Of a stretch of 64,000 nt of DNA, positions 33,746-41,708 are shown piece after piece (within the stretch, counting starts at the first letter, position 1; each line of letters begins with the position of its first letter). The notes beneath the pieces were generated by a model. The model made no database searches and had not been told where the DNA came from. It worked only from the letters and a program-made list of their open reading frames with translations. This stretch comes from Sphingopyxis sp. H073 (lineage in GTDB: Bacteria > Pseudomonadota > Alphaproteobacteria > Sphingomonadales > Sphingomonadaceae), in contig NZ_LNSG01000004.1 in NCBI RefSeq assembly GCF_001468395.1, positions 186,001-250,000 on the forward strand, in the 5' to 3' direction. A program made the translations under genes and the position numbers.

Positions 33746-34205
33746 TGCTCGCCTCCTCCCGTTCGGGCGTGATGACAAGCGGGGGCACCGCGAAGTCGGC
33801 CGCATCGAAATGCGCGATGATCGCCGCATAGCTGCCCAATCGCTCGGCGGTGCAGCGCCCCATGAGGATATAGTCGTCCTCGTCGGCAGCGTAGCTTTGC
33901 GGTTCGCCGCTGCCGGTGAACACGGTGCGTTCCGCACCCCACTGGCAGGCATAGGCGCCCGACCAGCGCGCGAAGAAAAGCCCATGCGCGATGCAGAAGG
34001 CTTCGAGTCCCTCGAACCGCCCCCAGGCGACCTCGTGCGCCATGAGCGCCAAGGGCTCGCCCTCGGGCAGATCGCCGAGCGCGAAGGGTTCGCCGTCCCA
34101 TTCGGTGGACAGCCCTTCGTTCGCGATGGCCTCGGCGAAGGCGGGAAGCTGGCTGGCGGGGAGCGTCCCGCCGATGGTGATGGATGCCGAAACACGGTCG
34201 GCCAT
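33738..34205 (-). CDS. hypothetical strongly acidic protein, 155 residues
   Basis: Begins MADRVSASITIGGTLPASQL. It has no lysine, seven arginines and about 24 Asp plus Glu residues, a net charge near -17. It overlaps the next gene by eight bases and follows parB by about 110 bases. No family is recognised. The charge is of the kind seen in DNA-mimic inhibitors of restriction, but nothing else supports that role. Confidence 0.65.
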   Translation of the reverse strand: MADRVSASITIGGTLPASQLPAFAEAIANEGLSTEWDGEPFALGDLPEGEPLALMAHEVAWGRFEGLEAFCIAHGLFFARWSGAYACQWGAERTVFTGSGEPQSYAADEDDYILMGRCTAERLGSYAAIIAHFDAADFAVPPLVITPEREEASNG

Positions 34206-34315
34206 GACAAGTCTCCTGTCTGAAATCCGCGCTGCGAGGGCCGCTTGCGGCCGAGCGGCGCGGCGATTTTATGGGGGGCGGAACGGGCGGCGGGTGCGCC
34301 GCCGCCCGTCCAGTT

Positions 34316-36124
34316 TCATGCGGCTTCGCGCTCGGGCTGTTCCTGCGGCTCGGCCTTGGCAGGGGCCGGAAGCGCAATCACCGCGCCGGGGCCGGTCGGT
34401 TCCGGCTCGCGGTCGGGGCGCGCCGCGAGCACCTTGGCATGAGCCGCGACGGTGCCGACGCCGCCGCGCGCCGTATAGGCAGCGGGCGGGAACGCCATCC
34501 ATTTCGGCACCCAACCCTCGACCTTGGGCCGTCCGTTCGTGCCGTCCAGATGGTCGCGGACGATGCGCTTCAAGACCTTGCCCGGTTCCTTCGCATTGGC
34601 GGCGGCGACAGGTTCGCCCGCCACCTCGGCGACGATGCGGGTCAGCACCTCCTTGTCGCGGACACACTCGAAAAAGGCGTCGTCGGCCTGCCAGTAGCGG
34701 GCCATATCGACGCCGATCTCGCCGCCCACCGCCTCGACGGCGGCGCTGCCGCTGGCGAGCGTTTCGCCCATGACGATCACCACCACGTCCATGACGGCGC
34801 GGTCGGGCACGTCGAGCAAGCGGAGGAACACGCCGACAAGTCCGAAGTCGTCGCCGTTGCCGCCGGCCACGGTCGGTTCCTCGGGCGAGAAGCCGAGAAG
34901 GTCCAATACGGCGCGGCGCTTCGTATCGAAGTCGGTTTCCGCGCGGCAGGTTTCGACGCTTTCGGCAACCAAATCGTTGCGCGCGGTCTGCGGCTCGGGC
35001 TTGATGGTCCAAAGCGGCGAACCGACGATGGCGTGCGCCACCATCAAGCGCAGCGCGACCTTGGGGTGACGGGTCAGCGCGGCGCGCACGGCCGCGTGGC
35101 GATGCAGGTCGATATAGGTCTGCATCGTGCTCGTCACCTCGGGGCGCGGCACCTTGGGAGCGGTGTCGATCGGCTCGCCGCGTTCGAGCCGCTTGGCCTC
35201 CTTCGACGTGACATAGCCCTCGTAAAAGTCCACCTCGCCGCTCGCGCGCACGTCGATATAGACGCGCGCCCCCTTGCGCTTGGGAGCCTTCACAAACTCG
35301 TAGCGATGGAAGTATTCGCCGCGCGGGACGATCACGACATCGCTCCATCCCTCGTCGAGATAGGCTTCGCGGCGATCCTCGATGGCCGCGTCCTGCTCGC
35401 GCCAGAAGGCGTCGGCGTCGGCGAAAAAGCGATCCTCGCCGAACAGGTCGGCGATGATCGCGAGCTTGAGCCTCTCGACGTCGAACAGGGCATGTTCGAC
35501 CTTGATCGACGCGCCGCCGAACAGCCAGTCCTTCAACTGATGGCCGGTCGGGCAATAGGCGTCGGGGTCGCTGAACAGCGCCAGCCATGCCTTTTGCTGG
35601 CTCGTGCTCGCCAAGGTCAGGTGCCGGACGGTCGCCGCGTTGATCTCTTCCTTGCGGTAGAGGTCGCGGATGCGCGGCAAGAGATTGCCGAGCGCGAGGA
35701 TGCGTTTGACGCCAAGCTCGGGGATGCCGAACGTCGCGGAAATATCCGCTTCGTCGCGGCCTTCCTTGACCAGCCGGGTGAAGGTTTCCCAGCGTGTCAC
35801 CTCGTCGGGCGCGAGCCGCGCGATATTCTCGATCAGCGACGCCTCGATGGCGGCGGCATCGTCGCCGTTCTCGAGAATGGCGCACGGCAAGGGGTCGGCG
35901 CTGCCGGTTTCGCCCGCGACGATCTGCGCGGCGGTGAAGCGCCGCGCGCCCGCGACGATCTCGAACGCATCGGGACCGCAATTCGGTCGCACGATCAGCG
36001 GCACGAGAACGCCGCGCGCGCGGACGGTCGGAAGGATGTCGGACACGTCCGGCGCCTTCTTCGCGTAGCGCATATTGGCCTTGCTGACGGACAGCTTGCC
36101 AAGGTCGATAAAGTCGAGTTTCAT
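34316..36124 (-). CDS. ParB/Spo0J-family partition-like protein
   Basis: A 602-residue protein. The ParB nuclease-like N-domain contains LGKLSVSKANMRYAKKAPDVSD, GVLVPLIVRP and VAGARRFTAAQIVAG. The central HTH region has EASLIENIARLAPDEVTRWETF and DISATFGIPELGVKRILALGNLL. It is much longer than chromosomal ParB, as in the ICE and plasmid group. No parA is seen in the window, so it may act in transcription or element stability rather than classical partition. ATG 36124 gives the conserved start MKLDFIDLGKLSVS. Confidence 0.9.
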   Translation of the reverse strand: MKLDFIDLGKLSVSKANMRYAKKAPDVSDILPTVRARGVLVPLIVRPNCGPDAFEIVAGARRFTAAQIVAGETGSADPLPCAILENGDDAAAIEASLIENIARLAPDEVTRWETFTRLVKEGRDEADISATFGIPELGVKRILALGNLLPRIRDLYRKEEINAATVRHLTLASTSQQKAWLALFSDPDAYCPTGHQLKDWLFGGASIKVEHALFDVERLKLAIIADLFGEDRFFADADAFWREQDAAIEDRREAYLDEGWSDVVIVPRGEYFHRYEFVKAPKRKGARVYIDVRASGEVDFYEGYVTSKEAKRLERGEPIDTAPKVPRPEVTSTMQTYIDLHRHAAVRAALTRHPKVALRLMVAHAIVGSPLWTIKPEPQTARNDLVAESVETCRAETDFDTKRRAVLDLLGFSPEEPTVAGGNGDDFGLVGVFLRLLDVPDRAVMDVVVIVMGETLASGSAAVEAVGGEIGVDMARYWQADDAFFECVRDKEVLTRIVAEVAGEPVAAANAKEPGKVLKRIVRDHLDGTNGRPKVEGWVPKWMAFPPAAYTARGGVGTVAAHAKVLAARPDREPEPTGPGAVIALPAPAKAEPQEQPEREAA

Positions 36125-36209
36125 TGGTCTGCTCCTTCTGGAGCGCCGGTCCCGTTTGTCTTGCTGGATGGGCGGGACCGGCACTCGATGCGGCGAAACG
36201 CGCCGCGCG

Positions 36210-36632
36210 TCACCCGCCTCGGGGCGGAAGCTCCTTGCCGTTGCGGCTGTCGGCCGCGCGGCGAAGTTCGGTTTCAGCGAAGATGATCGCGCCCGCCCGC
36301 CGCGCGGTCTCGGCCCATGTCGAGAGCGGGGCGAACGGTTCGAAATGCTCGTCGCGCTCGATGAACAGGCCGAAGGGCAAGCGGACGCTCGCCATTTCGG
36401 ACAGGCTGAATGTGCCGAGTTCGGGAAAGCCGAACCCCAAGTCGGCAAGGCCGAACAGCGTGTCGTCATCATCGTAAAGCTCGGTCGCGAGCCATGTTGC
36501 CGCGCCCAAGGGATTGAAGAATTTGACCAGCGGAACGGGATCGGGTTCTGGCGCGCCATCGCGCGCGGCGGCGCAGCGGGCCAAGTCGTTCGCGCGCAGC
36601 GCGAAGCGCAGTTCGGGGGTCAGCAGGATCAT
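36210..36632 (-). CDS. DUF2958 family protein
   Basis: A 140-residue protein beginning MILLTPELRFALRAND, with DPVPLVKFFNPLGAATWLATELYDDD, LFGLADLGFGFPELGTFSLSEM and LPFGLFIERDEHF. These are the DUF2958 signatures. ATG 36632 overlaps the ArdC stop as ATGA. DUF2958 proteins accompany ArdC and ParB in mobile elements; function is unknown. Confidence 0.93.
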   Translation of the reverse strand: MILLTPELRFALRANDLARCAAARDGAPEPDPVPLVKFFNPLGAATWLATELYDDDDTLFGLADLGFGFPELGTFSLSEMASVRLPFGLFIERDEHFEPFAPLSTWAETARRAGAIIFAETELRRAADSRNGKELPPRGG

Positions 36633-37606
36633 GCCGCCGCCCTCCGCTCGTCGCTTTCGCTGGCCTCGGTATGGCGCGCCATTATCCAGTCGGCGGCCTT
36701 GCTCGCCGCGCTCGCGGCGCAGAAGATGGCGCGATTGTCCTCGCGCAAGACCTCCAGCCATGATGCCAGATAATCGGCATGGCGCACGGTCGGTTCGATG
36801 CCAAGCGCGGCGCAGAGGAAGGCGCTACCCATTTCGGCGACCAGTTCCTCGCGGGCGTAGTCCTTGCTGCCGAACGGGTTGAGAATCTTGCGGTCGAGGC
36901 GCGAGGCGTGGCCGGTCGAATGGGTCAGTTCGTGCAGCGCGGTGCGATAATAGTTGATCTGCTCGAAGAACGCGGGTTGCGGCGGAACCTGCACATAATC
37001 ATGCGCGGGTACATAGAAGGCACGGTTGCCGCCGATGCGGAAATCGACGCCCGATGCGGCAATAACCGCTTCGGCGACGGGCACGATCTGGCGTTCGGGG
37101 AGCGGCGCGGGGCCGGCGGCAAGGCCGGGGCGCAAGCCTTCGCATTGCGCGACGTTGAACACGGTGAAGCGTTTGAGGAAGGGCACGGCGCGGGCCTCGT
37201 CGCCGGTCAGGCGTGCGCGTTCCTTCTCGGCCTCGGGGGTGAAGCGGTCGGCATAGACAACGGTGGTCCCGCGCTCGCCCTTGCGGACGTTGCCGCCTGC
37301 TTCAAGGGCTTGGCGGAAGGTCAGCCACGATTGCGAAGGATAACCGCACTCGATAACCGCGCCCCAGAGAATGAGCACGTTGACGCCGCTGTAATTGCGG
37401 CTGGTGAGCGCATTGCGCGGAAGGCCGGGGGCGGCGGAGAAGCCTTGACCATTGGGGCGGCCCCAAGGCTGGACCCAAGGAACGCGGCCCGCCTCAAGTT
37501 CGGCAACGATCCGGTTCGTCACCTCGTCGTAAAGATTGGCGCGCTCTGCCGGGGGCTGGCTCCTGCCAGCTTCTCCGCGCGCGCGATGCTTGCCGCTCTG
37601 GCGCAT
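36629..37606 (-). CDS. ardC: ArdC-family antirestriction protein
   Basis: A 325-residue protein. The N-terminal ssDNA-binding ArdC domain has YDEVTNRIVAELEAGRVPWVQPW, RNALTSRNYSGVNVLIL and KGERGTTVVYADRF. The C-terminal metallopeptidase-like domain has TALHELTHSTGHASRLDR with its HExxH motif. AGGAGG stands upstream of ATG 37606, rejecting the frame's longer upstream extension. ArdC coats incoming single strands and protects them from restriction after conjugation. It forms a coupled pair with DUF2958. Confidence 0.94.
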   Translation of the reverse strand: MRQSGKHRARGEAGRSQPPAERANLYDEVTNRIVAELEAGRVPWVQPWGRPNGQGFSAAPGLPRNALTSRNYSGVNVLILWGAVIECGYPSQSWLTFRQALEAGGNVRKGERGTTVVYADRFTPEAEKERARLTGDEARAVPFLKRFTVFNVAQCEGLRPGLAAGPAPLPERQIVPVAEAVIAASGVDFRIGGNRAFYVPAHDYVQVPPQPAFFEQINYYRTALHELTHSTGHASRLDRKILNPFGSKDYAREELVAEMGSAFLCAALGIEPTVRHADYLASWLEVLREDNRAIFCAASAASKAADWIMARHTEASESDERRAAA

Positions 37607-37644
37607 GGCTATCCTCCTGCACCGCCCCAAAAACCCCAGGGCCT

Positions 37645-37659
37645 CCCCCGGAGCGGGGG
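37645..37659. repeat. CCCCCG-GAG-CGGGGG hairpin upstream of ardC
   Basis: A perfect 6-bp stem with a three-base loop, about 40 bases before the ardC start. With the 8-bp hairpin GCCGGAGC-AAG-GCTCCGGC at 37870-37888 it makes the 516-bp gene-free stretch 37607-38122 unusually structured. Confidence 0.4.
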
Positions 37660-37841
37660 TGGGCGGCGAACTGCGACCTGCCGGGCGCGGCCAGAAGGCG
37701 GTCCGCACCCGCAGGGCCGCAATGCAATGGAGGAGCCGAGCCCGAGCGCAGTCGAGGGCCGGCTTGCGGGACGCCGGGCCGGGCCCAGAAGGGAGCGCCG
37801 TCCACCCGTGCGACGAGGGGAAGGCCCAACGAAAAACGCCG

Positions 37842-37860
37842 CCGCGCCGGTCAGGCGCGG
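37842..37860 (-). terminator. intrinsic terminator in the ardC upstream region
   Basis: A 7-bp stem CCGCGCC/GGCGCGG with a five-base loop. On the minus strand it is followed within a few bases by TTTTT. It probably ends the transcript of the traF-transglycosylase-membrane protein group that comes from the right, separating it from the ardC operon. Confidence 0.55.
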
Positions 37861-38122
37861 CGACGACAGGCCGGAGCAAGGCTCCGGCATCCCGCCAGTC
37901 CGATCATCACCTTTGGCCGGGACGCGCGAAGCGTGGCCCGGTGGAGCTTGGCGAACGGATGTGAGCCTAGCGGAATAGAGCGGCGGTCGCGCCGCAGGCG
38001 CGAGGCGCCCAAAAACCCGGATGCGTCAGGTCAGACCCTGCCGTCTTGACGCACTCTCGCCATGGTCGCCTTACGCGACGGTGACGCGGAGGCGAGCACT
38101 CGGCCGACTGACCCGCCGCGGA

Positions 38123-38578
38123 TCAACCGTGCAGCGGGGATCCGTGCGAACCGGTGCGAGCGGTCATCGCGGGCAACAGGCTCATCATGGCGGCACTGGC
38201 GATGATGATCGCGCCGACCGCCGCGGCGATGCCGGTCGCGGTCGGCCGCGCGCCGCCGAGATGCATCAGGCCGGAGACGACGCTGTGGCCGGCGATCCCG
38301 GCGGGCACAGCGAAGAGAAAAGCGACCGCCCCGCGAACTGGAACCGGCAACCGTGACGCGATGAGCATGCGTCCGATCAGCAAGGCCGCGACGCCGACGA
38401 CGAGGCCGAGAAGCAGGCCGAGCAACAGCCCCAGCTCGCCACCCGCCGCCCACAGAAAGGTGGCCGCACCCAGCCCGACCGGGAGCGCGAAGACGGCGAG
38501 CCGGAACATCGCCCAGGCGAAGAGGACGATGCCGGTGGCGGAAAGGATCAGACCGAGCAGCATGACGACCAACTCCAT
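38123..38578 (-). CDS. hypothetical multi-pass membrane protein
   Basis: A 151-residue hydrophobic protein from ATG 38578 (MELVVMLLGLILSATGIVL). At least four membrane segments are visible, including LAVFALPVGLGAATFLWAAGG, LLLGLLLGLVVGVAALLIG and the two near the C-terminus (AVAFLFAVPAGIAGHSVVSG, TGIAAAVGAIIIASAAMMSLL). It follows the transglycosylase gene by about 54 bases on the same strand. No family is recognised. Surface or entry exclusion would suit its position; that is a guess. Confidence 0.7.
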   Translation of the reverse strand: MELVVMLLGLILSATGIVLFAWAMFRLAVFALPVGLGAATFLWAAGGELGLLLGLLLGLVVGVAALLIGRMLIASRLPVPVRGAVAFLFAVPAGIAGHSVVSGLMHLGGARPTATGIAAAVGAIIIASAAMMSLLPAMTARTGSHGSPLHG

Positions 38579-38632
38579 AGCCTCGGAACATAGCAGAAAC
38601 ACGAATCCGCATGAAGCCCGGATCGGTGCTCA

Positions 38633-39274
38633 CTACGGACGGCCTGGCGCAGCCGTCTCGGGCGGCCCTGCGCGTAGCACGACGAACAGCGTGGCCGCGC
38701 CGGCTTCGCTCCGGCCGGCAGGGGGCCGGTCGCCGATCGCGAAGAAGATGGCATTGGCGGTACGCGGCGTTGCACTGGCGGCCGCGACAGCCGACTGGGA
38801 ATTGACGGGCACTCCGGCGACGCTCGCGAGATAGGCGCGGGTCTCGCCGGGCAGCGCGCGGCCGGTCCGCACGTGCTCGGCATAGCGTGCCGGTCCCGCA
38901 TTATAGGCTGCGAACAGACCGGGATAGCCGAAGCGGTCATACATCAGGCGAAGATAGAGCGTCCCCGCCAATATGTTGTCGCGCGGGCTATGTGGATCGG
39001 ACCCGAGCCCGAGCCGCGCGCGCATTTCGGACCAGGTGCCGGGCATGAGCTGCATCAGCCCCATCGCGCCGGCGTGGCTGGTGATCGGGCGACCGTCCAG
39101 CATCGTGCGTCCGCCGCTCTCGGCGCGCATGACGCGCTCGATCCATTCTACCGGCACGCCGAAACGCGCCGAGGCTGCCTCGATATAAGGCCGCCAGTGA
39201 ACGACCGACTGCGCGCCAGCCGGCGCCGCCGCTAGCAGCGCCAAGGCGGTGATGGCGACCCTCAGCCCAGCCAC
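38633..39274 (-). CDS. conjugation-associated lytic transglycosylase (SLT family)
   Basis: A 213-residue periplasmic enzyme that opens peptidoglycan for the mating channel. GTG 39274 overlaps the traF end by 13 bases and gives a signal peptide (VAGLRVAITALALLAAAPAGAQS). The SLT domain has VMRAESGGRTMLDG with the catalytic glutamate, SHAGAMGLMQLMPGTW, NILAGTLYLRLMYDRFG and AAYNAGPARY. A frame starting at 39400 exists but would lie within traF and lacks a signal peptide. Confidence 0.92.
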   Translation of the reverse strand: MAGLRVAITALALLAAAPAGAQSVVHWRPYIEAASARFGVPVEWIERVMRAESGGRTMLDGRPITSHAGAMGLMQLMPGTWSEMRARLGLGSDPHSPRDNILAGTLYLRLMYDRFGYPGLFAAYNAGPARYAEHVRTGRALPGETRAYLASVAGVPVNSQSAVAAASATPRTANAIFFAIGDRPPAGRSEAGAATLFVVLRAGPPETAAPGRP

Positions 39275-39792
39275 AACAGCCGCGCCTCGCCGATGACGTC
39301 GCCGCGCGATGTCGGTCCGAAATAACGCCCGTCGAACGAATCCGGGCTGTCCATCAGGAGGAACAGCGCACCGGTTCTCAGTGTCACACATCCGCTCCAC
39401 CGCGGCATCGGCCGCCCGCGGCCGTCAGCTTCGCGGCGATCAGTGACTGGGCGGCCATTTACGGAGATATCGCGACCACGGGCGCAAACGCGGTCGCCGG
39501 GCACGGCCGCGACGCGCTTCACCAAAGGGACGTTGATCGGAATGTAGCGCCGCTCGGCGGCGAGCCGGCGCCAGCGGTCGGGCACGCGGGCCAGCACCAT
39601 GTCGCCAGCCGCGATGTCGTGACGGCCGCCAACGGCATAGAGGCCGATCGGCGCGCTGGCCGACACGTTCCAGACCAGCCGCGGCGTCGGGGGCAGCGCG
39701 ATCGTCGCCGTCAGCGCGGCGACGCCAACACTGATCAGCACGGAGGCCCGAACCGGCAGACGGGAGGGTAACAGCCTAGCCATTTCCGCCAT
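39262..39792 (-). CDS. traF: conjugative transfer signal peptidase TraF (S26 family)
   Basis: A 176-residue inner-membrane serine protease. The membrane anchor near residues 15-35 is followed by NVSASAPIGLYAV with the nucleophilic serine, VPLVKRVAAVPGDRVC with the catalytic lysine, and DSPDSFDGRYFGP. TraF of RP4 matures and cyclises the TrbC pilin, and trbC is present in this element. ATG 39783 with GGAA upstream is an alternative start three codons on. The gene overlaps the HTH gene before it and the transglycosylase gene after it. Confidence 0.93.
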   Translation of the reverse strand: MAEMARLLPSRLPVRASVLISVGVAALTATIALPPTPRLVWNVSASAPIGLYAVGGRHDIAAGDMVLARVPDRWRRLAAERRYIPINVPLVKRVAAVPGDRVCARGRDISVNGRPVTDRREADGRGRPMPRWSGCVTLRTGALFLLMDSPDSFDGRYFGPTSRGDVIGEARLLWLG

Positions 39793-40084
39793 CCCGCATG
39801 TTCGCGCGCGACCAGGCCTCGATATCGTCGATATGGTAGCGCCAGACGGTGCCGTGTTTCCGGCAGCACGGACCGCGCCGCTCGCGGCGCATCTTCTTGA
39901 GCGTGTCCGCTGCGAGGCCGAGATGGAACGCGGCCTGCTTGGTTGTCAGGAACGGGCAATGTTCGCGTGCCCGCCGGGCGCGCTCCGCGGTCGAAGATAC
40001 AGCTCCACCGTTCACAGCGGGCGGCGCCACCTCGGTCGGTGTTCGTGCGCCGCCGCCTGCTTTGTCGTTCGGATCGTGTGTCAT
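39776..40084 (-). CDS. helix-turn-helix (HTH_17-type) protein upstream of traF
   Basis: A 102-residue protein. The N-terminal 45 residues are low-complexity. FLTTKQAAFHLGLAADTLKKMRRERRGP and RYHIDDIEAW form an excisionase-like HTH that reads in a tRNA-like three-helix pattern. It overlaps the traF start. Similar genes precede traF in related ICEs. It may control the traF group or act as a directionality factor; evidence for either is only positional. Confidence 0.75.
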   Translation of the reverse strand: MTHDPNDKAGGGARTPTEVAPPAVNGGAVSSTAERARRAREHCPFLTTKQAAFHLGLAADTLKKMRRERRGPCCRKHGTVWRYHIDDIEAWSRANMRDGGNG

Positions 40085-40114
40085 GGATGCAGCGTCTAGT
40101 CCGACGAACCCGCG

Positions 40115-40990
40115 TTACCCGCCGATCAGGCCCGCACGCGCCGCTTCCTGATCCGCGACGTAGGCGTCCAACATGTCCGCCTGACCGGGAAGCAGCGCGT
40201 CGATCGCCGGGAGGCCGTCAATATCGTCGCGGTAAAGCAGCACCGATGGGCACTGGCCTTCGACATTACCGAGATTGGGGCGATGCTGGGCATAGCCGAT
40301 GAGCGCGGCCAGATCGGGATCGAACGCTCGAGCGATGGCGGGCGGGTAGACGAGATACTGATTCTCGAACGTCCGCAGCCATCCGAGGCAATAGGAGGTG
40401 ATGACCGCGCGGCGCACATGATCGGACTGGTTAGCGCCGGCACCATGCAGGATCGATCCGAGGAACAGCAGCGCGGAGCCGGGTGGCATTTCGGCGGCGA
40501 CCGGACGTGCATCGCCCGGTTGCGATGCCGCATCGTGATGGCTGCCCGGCCAGACCAGCGTCGCGCCACTCTCCAGCGTGAACGGATCGATCGGCCAGAT
40601 GACGTTGATCTGATAGTGCATCCCGGTCTTGACGCCGCCCCAGAGATCCTGGTCGCGGTGCGGCACCTGCGCGAGCGCGCCGGGATGGATTTCGATCGCC
40701 TGGGTGAGGTTGAGAACGATACGATCGCACCATTCCCCGAGCACCGTTTCGGCGATACCGCAGATGATCGGGTGCAGCACAAGGCCGGCGATATGCCGTG
40801 AACGCCGCAACAACGCGCCAAAGCGCTTGGTGCGGGCTCCGTAGAATCCGCCTTCGCAAAAGGGCGTGGCGACGAAGCGCGGTGCGAGTTCGGCTTCGAG
40901 CGCGGTGATTAGCTCGGTCGGCACGGCGTTATCGACAATGACAAAACCGTCGGCGAGCAGCATCGCGGCGAGGCGGGCGGGGTCGTGCAT
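40115..40990 (-). CDS. phytanoyl-CoA dioxygenase (PhyH)-family protein
   Basis: A 291-residue Fe(II)/2-oxoglutarate dioxygenase. PHRDQDLWGG supplies the HxD pair near residue 135, and GSILHGAGANQSDHVRRAVITSY supplies the distal histidine and the 2-oxoglutarate-binding arginine. ATG 40990 is preferred because AAGGGA is six bases upstream; ATG 40996 is possible. It starts 11 bases after the LuxI stop, so the two genes are cotranscribed. It may hydroxylate the acyl chain of the signal or its acyl precursor; this is inference from adjacency alone. Confidence 0.88.
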   Translation of the reverse strand: MHDPARLAAMLLADGFVIVDNAVPTELITALEAELAPRFVATPFCEGGFYGARTKRFGALLRRSRHIAGLVLHPIICGIAETVLGEWCDRIVLNLTQAIEIHPGALAQVPHRDQDLWGGVKTGMHYQINVIWPIDPFTLESGATLVWPGSHHDAASQPGDARPVAAEMPPGSALLFLGSILHGAGANQSDHVRRAVITSYCLGWLRTFENQYLVYPPAIARAFDPDLAALIGYAQHRPNLGNVEGQCPSVLLYRDDIDGLPAIDALLPGQADMLDAYVADQEAARAGLIGG

Positions 40991-41001
40991 CGCCATTCCC
41001 T

Positions 41002-41616
41002 TCACGCGGCTCTTGCCGCCGCATCGGGAGTGATCGCACCCGGCACATAGATGCCGTTCGACGCCAGCAGCGCAGGCGTACCGGCGCAGATCTCGATGCG
41101 GAACGCTCCAAGGAACGCGCCATCGATGCGGCGCGCGGGGCCGAGCGGCGCTGCGCGCCAGCCCATCGCCAAAACCTCCTCGCGAAAAGCAGCGGTCACG
41201 ACGCCGGTTAGCATGGTGATTCCGCTGCCGAGCGCATGATCGACCATCGCCGAGATGAGCCGGTTGCGGACACGCAGGCGTCCGGGGGCGCCCAATCGTT
41301 GCGGCAGGCAAAGTCGCGTAATCTCGCGAACCTGCTCCCCCCGGGGCGCATCGCACTCGCAGAGCGACGCGAAACGATCGGCGAGCAGATGCGCGCCCTC
41401 TGTCGATAGCAGCCGCATCGACCCCTGGTGAATGCAGCCATCGTCGGTGGCGATCAGATAGACCGCCTTGTCGCCGTCATAGCTGTCGATTTCATAGCGG
41501 CCGCCGACGACCGGAACATCCCAGCCCAGCAGATCGACGAACAGGGTCTTGCGGTCCTCGAACATCGAGGCGGCGCGCGCATCGGTAAGCGAGCACCCTT
41601 GGACAATATGGATCAT
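41002..41616 (-). CDS. acyl-homoserine-lactone synthase (LuxI family)
   Basis: A 204-residue autoinducer synthase. The conserved residues are visible: R and F in DRKTLFVDLLGW, the tryptophan, YEIDSYD with its acidic residues, GSMRLL, and REITRLCLPQ with the invariant Glu and Arg. It makes an N-acyl homoserine lactone from acyl-ACP or acyl-CoA and S-adenosylmethionine. It lies between luxR upstream and PhyH downstream on the same strand. In rhizobial ICEs such synthases control excision and transfer. Confidence 0.94.
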   Translation of the reverse strand: MIHIVQGCSLTDARAASMFEDRKTLFVDLLGWDVPVVGGRYEIDSYDGDKAVYLIATDDGCIHQGSMRLLSTEGAHLLADRFASLCECDAPRGEQVREITRLCLPQRLGAPGRLRVRNRLISAMVDHALGSGITMLTGVVTAAFREEVLAMGWRAAPLGPARRIDGAFLGAFRIEICAGTPALLASNGIYVPGAITPDAAARAA

Positions 41617-41629
41617 AGCAGTAGCTCCC

Positions 41630-41642
41630 GTTCAACGTGAAC
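41630..41642. promoter_or_regulatory. GTTCAACGTGAAC palindrome before luxI
   Basis: A perfect 5-bp inverted repeat with a three-base centre, 14 bases upstream of the luxI ATG and next to its GGGAG ribosome-binding region. It is too close to the start for a class II lux box, so a repressor site or an mRNA hairpin is as likely. Confidence 0.35.
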
Positions 41643-41708
41643 GGTCGCAAAAGGAGCAGAGATGCGGAGTTCAAACAGTCGTCAATATTGAGGATGCGGC
41701 GATCCTAC

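Noticed and set aside
34271..36286. A 671-codon plus-strand frame opposite parB
   Set aside because: It covers the ParB gene in antisense and contains no recognisable domain; the ParB motifs are all on the minus strand.
36779..37978. A 399-codon plus-strand frame opposite ardC
   Set aside because: It is antisense to ardC, and its end runs through hairpin-rich non-coding DNA.
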